This document shows, in pieces, positions 61,068 to 64,000 of a stretch of 64,000 nt of DNA. The DNA lies in NCBI RefSeq assembly GCF_964275005.1, contig NC_092690.1, positions 9,986,010 to 10,050,009 on the forward strand. The letters run 5' to 3'. Both the position numbers and the translations under genes were made by a program. The notes under the pieces are model-generated. The model was not told where the DNA came from. It did not search any database and worked only from the letters and a program-made list of their open reading frames with translations. Numbering within the stretch: the stretch's first letter is position 1; each line of letters starts with the position of its first letter. The DNA is from Diadema setosum. Taxonomy: Eukaryota; Echinodermata; Echinoidea; Diadematoida; Diadematidae.

Positions 61068-64000
61068 AAGACTGCAATCCGGTAGGCGTCTGTAGGGAAT
61101 ACGTGGTTTTCCTGGTCCTACTTTGGGAAAGATGAACTAAATTAGCAACAATTATTTAGAAACAAAAGGAAAAGTTTTTCAGAATGCACACCCTTGTTTT
61201 TCGTTAGTATACTTATGAGAGCCCTTAACGTCTTTTTGACTTGTATATCAAAGCATTTCGAATTTCCGTATCACAGAGAGAGTACTGATAAACTTGTTCC
61301 ATGAATATGGAAATTCTGTTGTACGTCGACATGAGCACAGTAATTGCCTCCCTACTGAGACAAATTTCAGTCAACATCCATAGGGAATTATGTTGCTTTG
61401 TCACATTTGGGATGTTGCTTGATTAAAAAAGAAAAAAAAAACAAGCCTTCATTCGCGGCCATGTGAAGTAATTCTTTAATGCAAATATCATCATTCATCA
61501 CTTTATTTGTCTGAGTGGAGCACTTGAGATTTCACAACAAATTGCGTGAAAAGGAAAATGTTATGGAGATGAGTTAGGGCGAGATGCAATATAGGATCCT
61601 GAAAGAATGTTTACCTTTGTTTATGAGTATAACATAACAAGAGAATTTAACGGGTACATACAGAGGTTATTTGTAAATCGCTTCAAATTGCCACAAATCA
61701 TTTTATGTTATAGGATATTTTGTTACAAACATATTGATTATGATATCTCAAAACTTATAGTCGTATGCTATACTTTGCTTCATCAACTGTAGCATCATGT
61801 TAAGTACATATTGGTGGACAAATTGATATGTAGCGTGAATGGCAATGCTAATGACTGTTAGACTATATCGATGAGATAAAGTCAAACTTGTGATGAATCT
61901 GGCCCTTTTTATGGAGATTATTGCTTCTGTTCGTAAATCAAATTGTGATTTCTACTTTTCGCCAAGAAATTGATATACTTGTAAAACCTAAACTCATGAC
62001 TAAATTAAGTGTTTATGTGAAGACACAATAAAATACAGAAAACACACACACACACACGCACATACACAAATCATTTTGTGTTGCTACCATTTGTTTCAAA
62101 CTGTGGTTCGCTTTTTACTTTATTTTCTCTCCAGATATTGTAAGTTGGATTTCAGCTGAAGGTTACGTTTAAGTACCCTTCTGGTGATGAATTAAAGATA
62201 TCACAGGAAGCTCTCTATCACTAAGTTCCAAACATTTACAAAAAAAAAAAAACCCTTTCTTTCAGTAAAGCTTTTTTTTTTTTTTGGGGGGGGGGGACAA
62301 TTCAACCATTTCTGAACAGCACCATCAAACATATACATTGTCTTATCCATTATATTACGACTTTTTCGGATCATAATGTACGTGCATTTCCACAGCACAC
62401 AAAAACACACATAAACATATTATACAATACAACAATACAACTCTGTCCCGATAACTGAGTGCATATTTTGTCTGCTCTCTCTCTCTCTCTCTCTCTCGTT
62501 CGAAATACAGCATGTATTATGTTGCCCGTATCTTTTTCATATTCTACGGACTTCCTACAGTACAATATGTTTAATTTTTTTCATGTGTTTCCTTTACATT
62601 GTGTTTTAACAGTACGAGTTTGAATTTCGTTGCAAGGATATGAGTTCACGTCAGCAGGATTATTTATCAATATATTTGGCTGAGATTTTACATGAAATTA
62701 CGTGAAAGAACTAAACCGAGAAATGTGTCAAAAGATGTAGTAATCAAGTCTTGAAATAATGAGTACAATGGTAGTAATCATCGATATTGTATTTCAGAAA
62801 GTTTGCGATTGTACGAGACGTATTATACTTGCCCTTTTGCTCTAGCTAATAAAAACAAACATAATCTTGTCATATATACTCATTCATATCAGGTGGGTTT
62901 AATAATCGCTTCTGTTATTGAGAAATTACGGTTTGTTTGTTTTTTTCCTTTTCGCCGGTATGGAAAAGTGATATCCCTGATGACTAAACTTACACTAATC
63001 ACTACATAATATAAATGGGGTCTGTAATTTTGTCCTCTGATATATTTGGGTAATATTCCAATAAAGGTGAAGACGTCCATGTAAACCTCCTGCAGATGCA
63101 TTCGTTTGGTTATGAAAATAACATAGGAGGTATCTTGCACAAAGTCATCCATATCCATATTCAACCATTTTTTTTTTAACTTGTATTTTTGGTAGCACGC
63201 ACAAACACACGCAGAGACGTTTACACAGATATTTTGTGTGAATGGGAATATGAATTTCAGAATATTGTAATTTGATGTGCTTTATTAAACAAAATGTTCT
63301 TCTCTCTAAAATACATGAGGCCCTGTCAGAGAAATGAATAAAAATAATTTGACAAAACCAATGCTTAGTCTCCTTTTTTGTGTAAGATTTAACTTTGCTG
63401 ATTCAACTTAAAAGGAACTATACATAACTGGTTGAGATGAGGATTCAGGTTTATAACATTTTTTTGGTGAGATAATGAGAAGCCTCTTATTATACATGAA
63501 ATTTCATGCAATTTCAAAAAAGTATTGAACGTTTATTTCATGTAAATTGGACATGAAATGGCTGAGATAGTAAAAAAAAAAGTGATCCTAATAAAATTGA
63601 CAGGCCACGACTTTTATTAGAATCTCTTTGCTTTTCCTTGTTTGTATACATCTCAGTCATTTCAAAAACCAATTTTCATCAAATCAACTTTTAATTCCCC
63701 ATAAATTTGTATGCTCTCTAACATTTCATAGAGTTGTTTCTAAATATCTCGCAAAACGTTACAAGCTGAATCCTCTCCACAACCAGTACAGTACAGTCCC
63801 TTTAATGTTGACCATAAAAAAACAATAAATGAGGTTACATGAACTTAATATACTTTTATGAACCTCTATGTACATAGCAATAGAGAGAGAAAAAAAGAAA
63901 GAGAGAGACAAGGAAAGAGAAAGAGGGAGAGGCAAGGGGAGCGATGCTGGGGTAGGGATACACGGAACTAATCCAACCAACCCAGGCAATAATCCATTAT
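61068..64000. other. No gene recognised downstream of HSP70-B
   Basis: AT-rich. Holds an AC repeat near 62042-62072, a T14G11 junction at 62272-62296, a CT repeat at about 62472-62498 and a GA-rich run near 63880-63940. The part 62980-63350 resembles 51240-51690. Open frames are short and unrecognised. Confidence 0.45.

Overview
The window is animal nuclear DNA, most likely from a marine invertebrate. Support: AT-rich intergenic sequence, spliced genes with long GT-AG introns, several non-LTR retrotransposon families, many terminal-inverted-repeat (TIR) elements, and poly-G/poly-A tracts. An echinoderm is plausible, because the foldback elements with arms made of short tandem repeats have the same architecture as sea-urchin TU elements. 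The species cannot be fixed from sequence alone.

Only two host genes are clearly supported, both on the + strand and both cytosolic-type HSP70. HSP70-A (exon 1 at 27203-27402, exon 2 at 38824-40489) reads through to 621 aa. HSP70-B (54911-55102 and 59428-61067) has the same single phase-2 intron at the same codon, but carries a 4-nt insertion in exon 1 and a net 29-nt loss in exon 2, so it looks like a recent pseudogene. Both end just after the lid helices and lack the glycine-rich tail and terminal EEVD of ordinary cytosolic HSP70. They look like a duplicated, tail-less HSP70 subfamily.

Almost everything else is mobile or repetitive DNA. 1-9 kb: a small TIR element, a foldback built from TTCGTTATTCCGAAGG-like units, and a 3.2-kb GC-rich composite containing a tandem array of 273-282 bp units. 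9.2-13.6 kb: a giant foldback (FB-1). 14.8-22.1 kb: a chain of TIR and inverted-repeat elements. 22.3-25.2 kb: a nest in which a TGTGACC-type MITE is split by foldback FB-2 (8-bp target duplication) and by a palindromic MITE. 27.4-38.8 kb: the HSP70-A intron, swollen to 11.4 kb by a LINE that was hit by a second LINE copy and two TIR elements, plus a third LINE ending against the exon-2 acceptor. 42-45 kb: head-to-tail ~1-kb TIR elements. 45.9-54 kb: three degraded LINE fragments, with TGTGACC MITEs inside or beside two of them. 55.1-59.4 kb: the HSP70-B intron, with a third intact TGTGACC MITE, a pogo-like MITE and a tiny TIR element with a telomere-like core. 61-64 kb: no gene recognised.

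No cellular pathway beyond the HSP70 chaperone can be read from the window. Its main interest is the tail-less HSP70 pair and the layered, datable insertion history of modular foldback elements.
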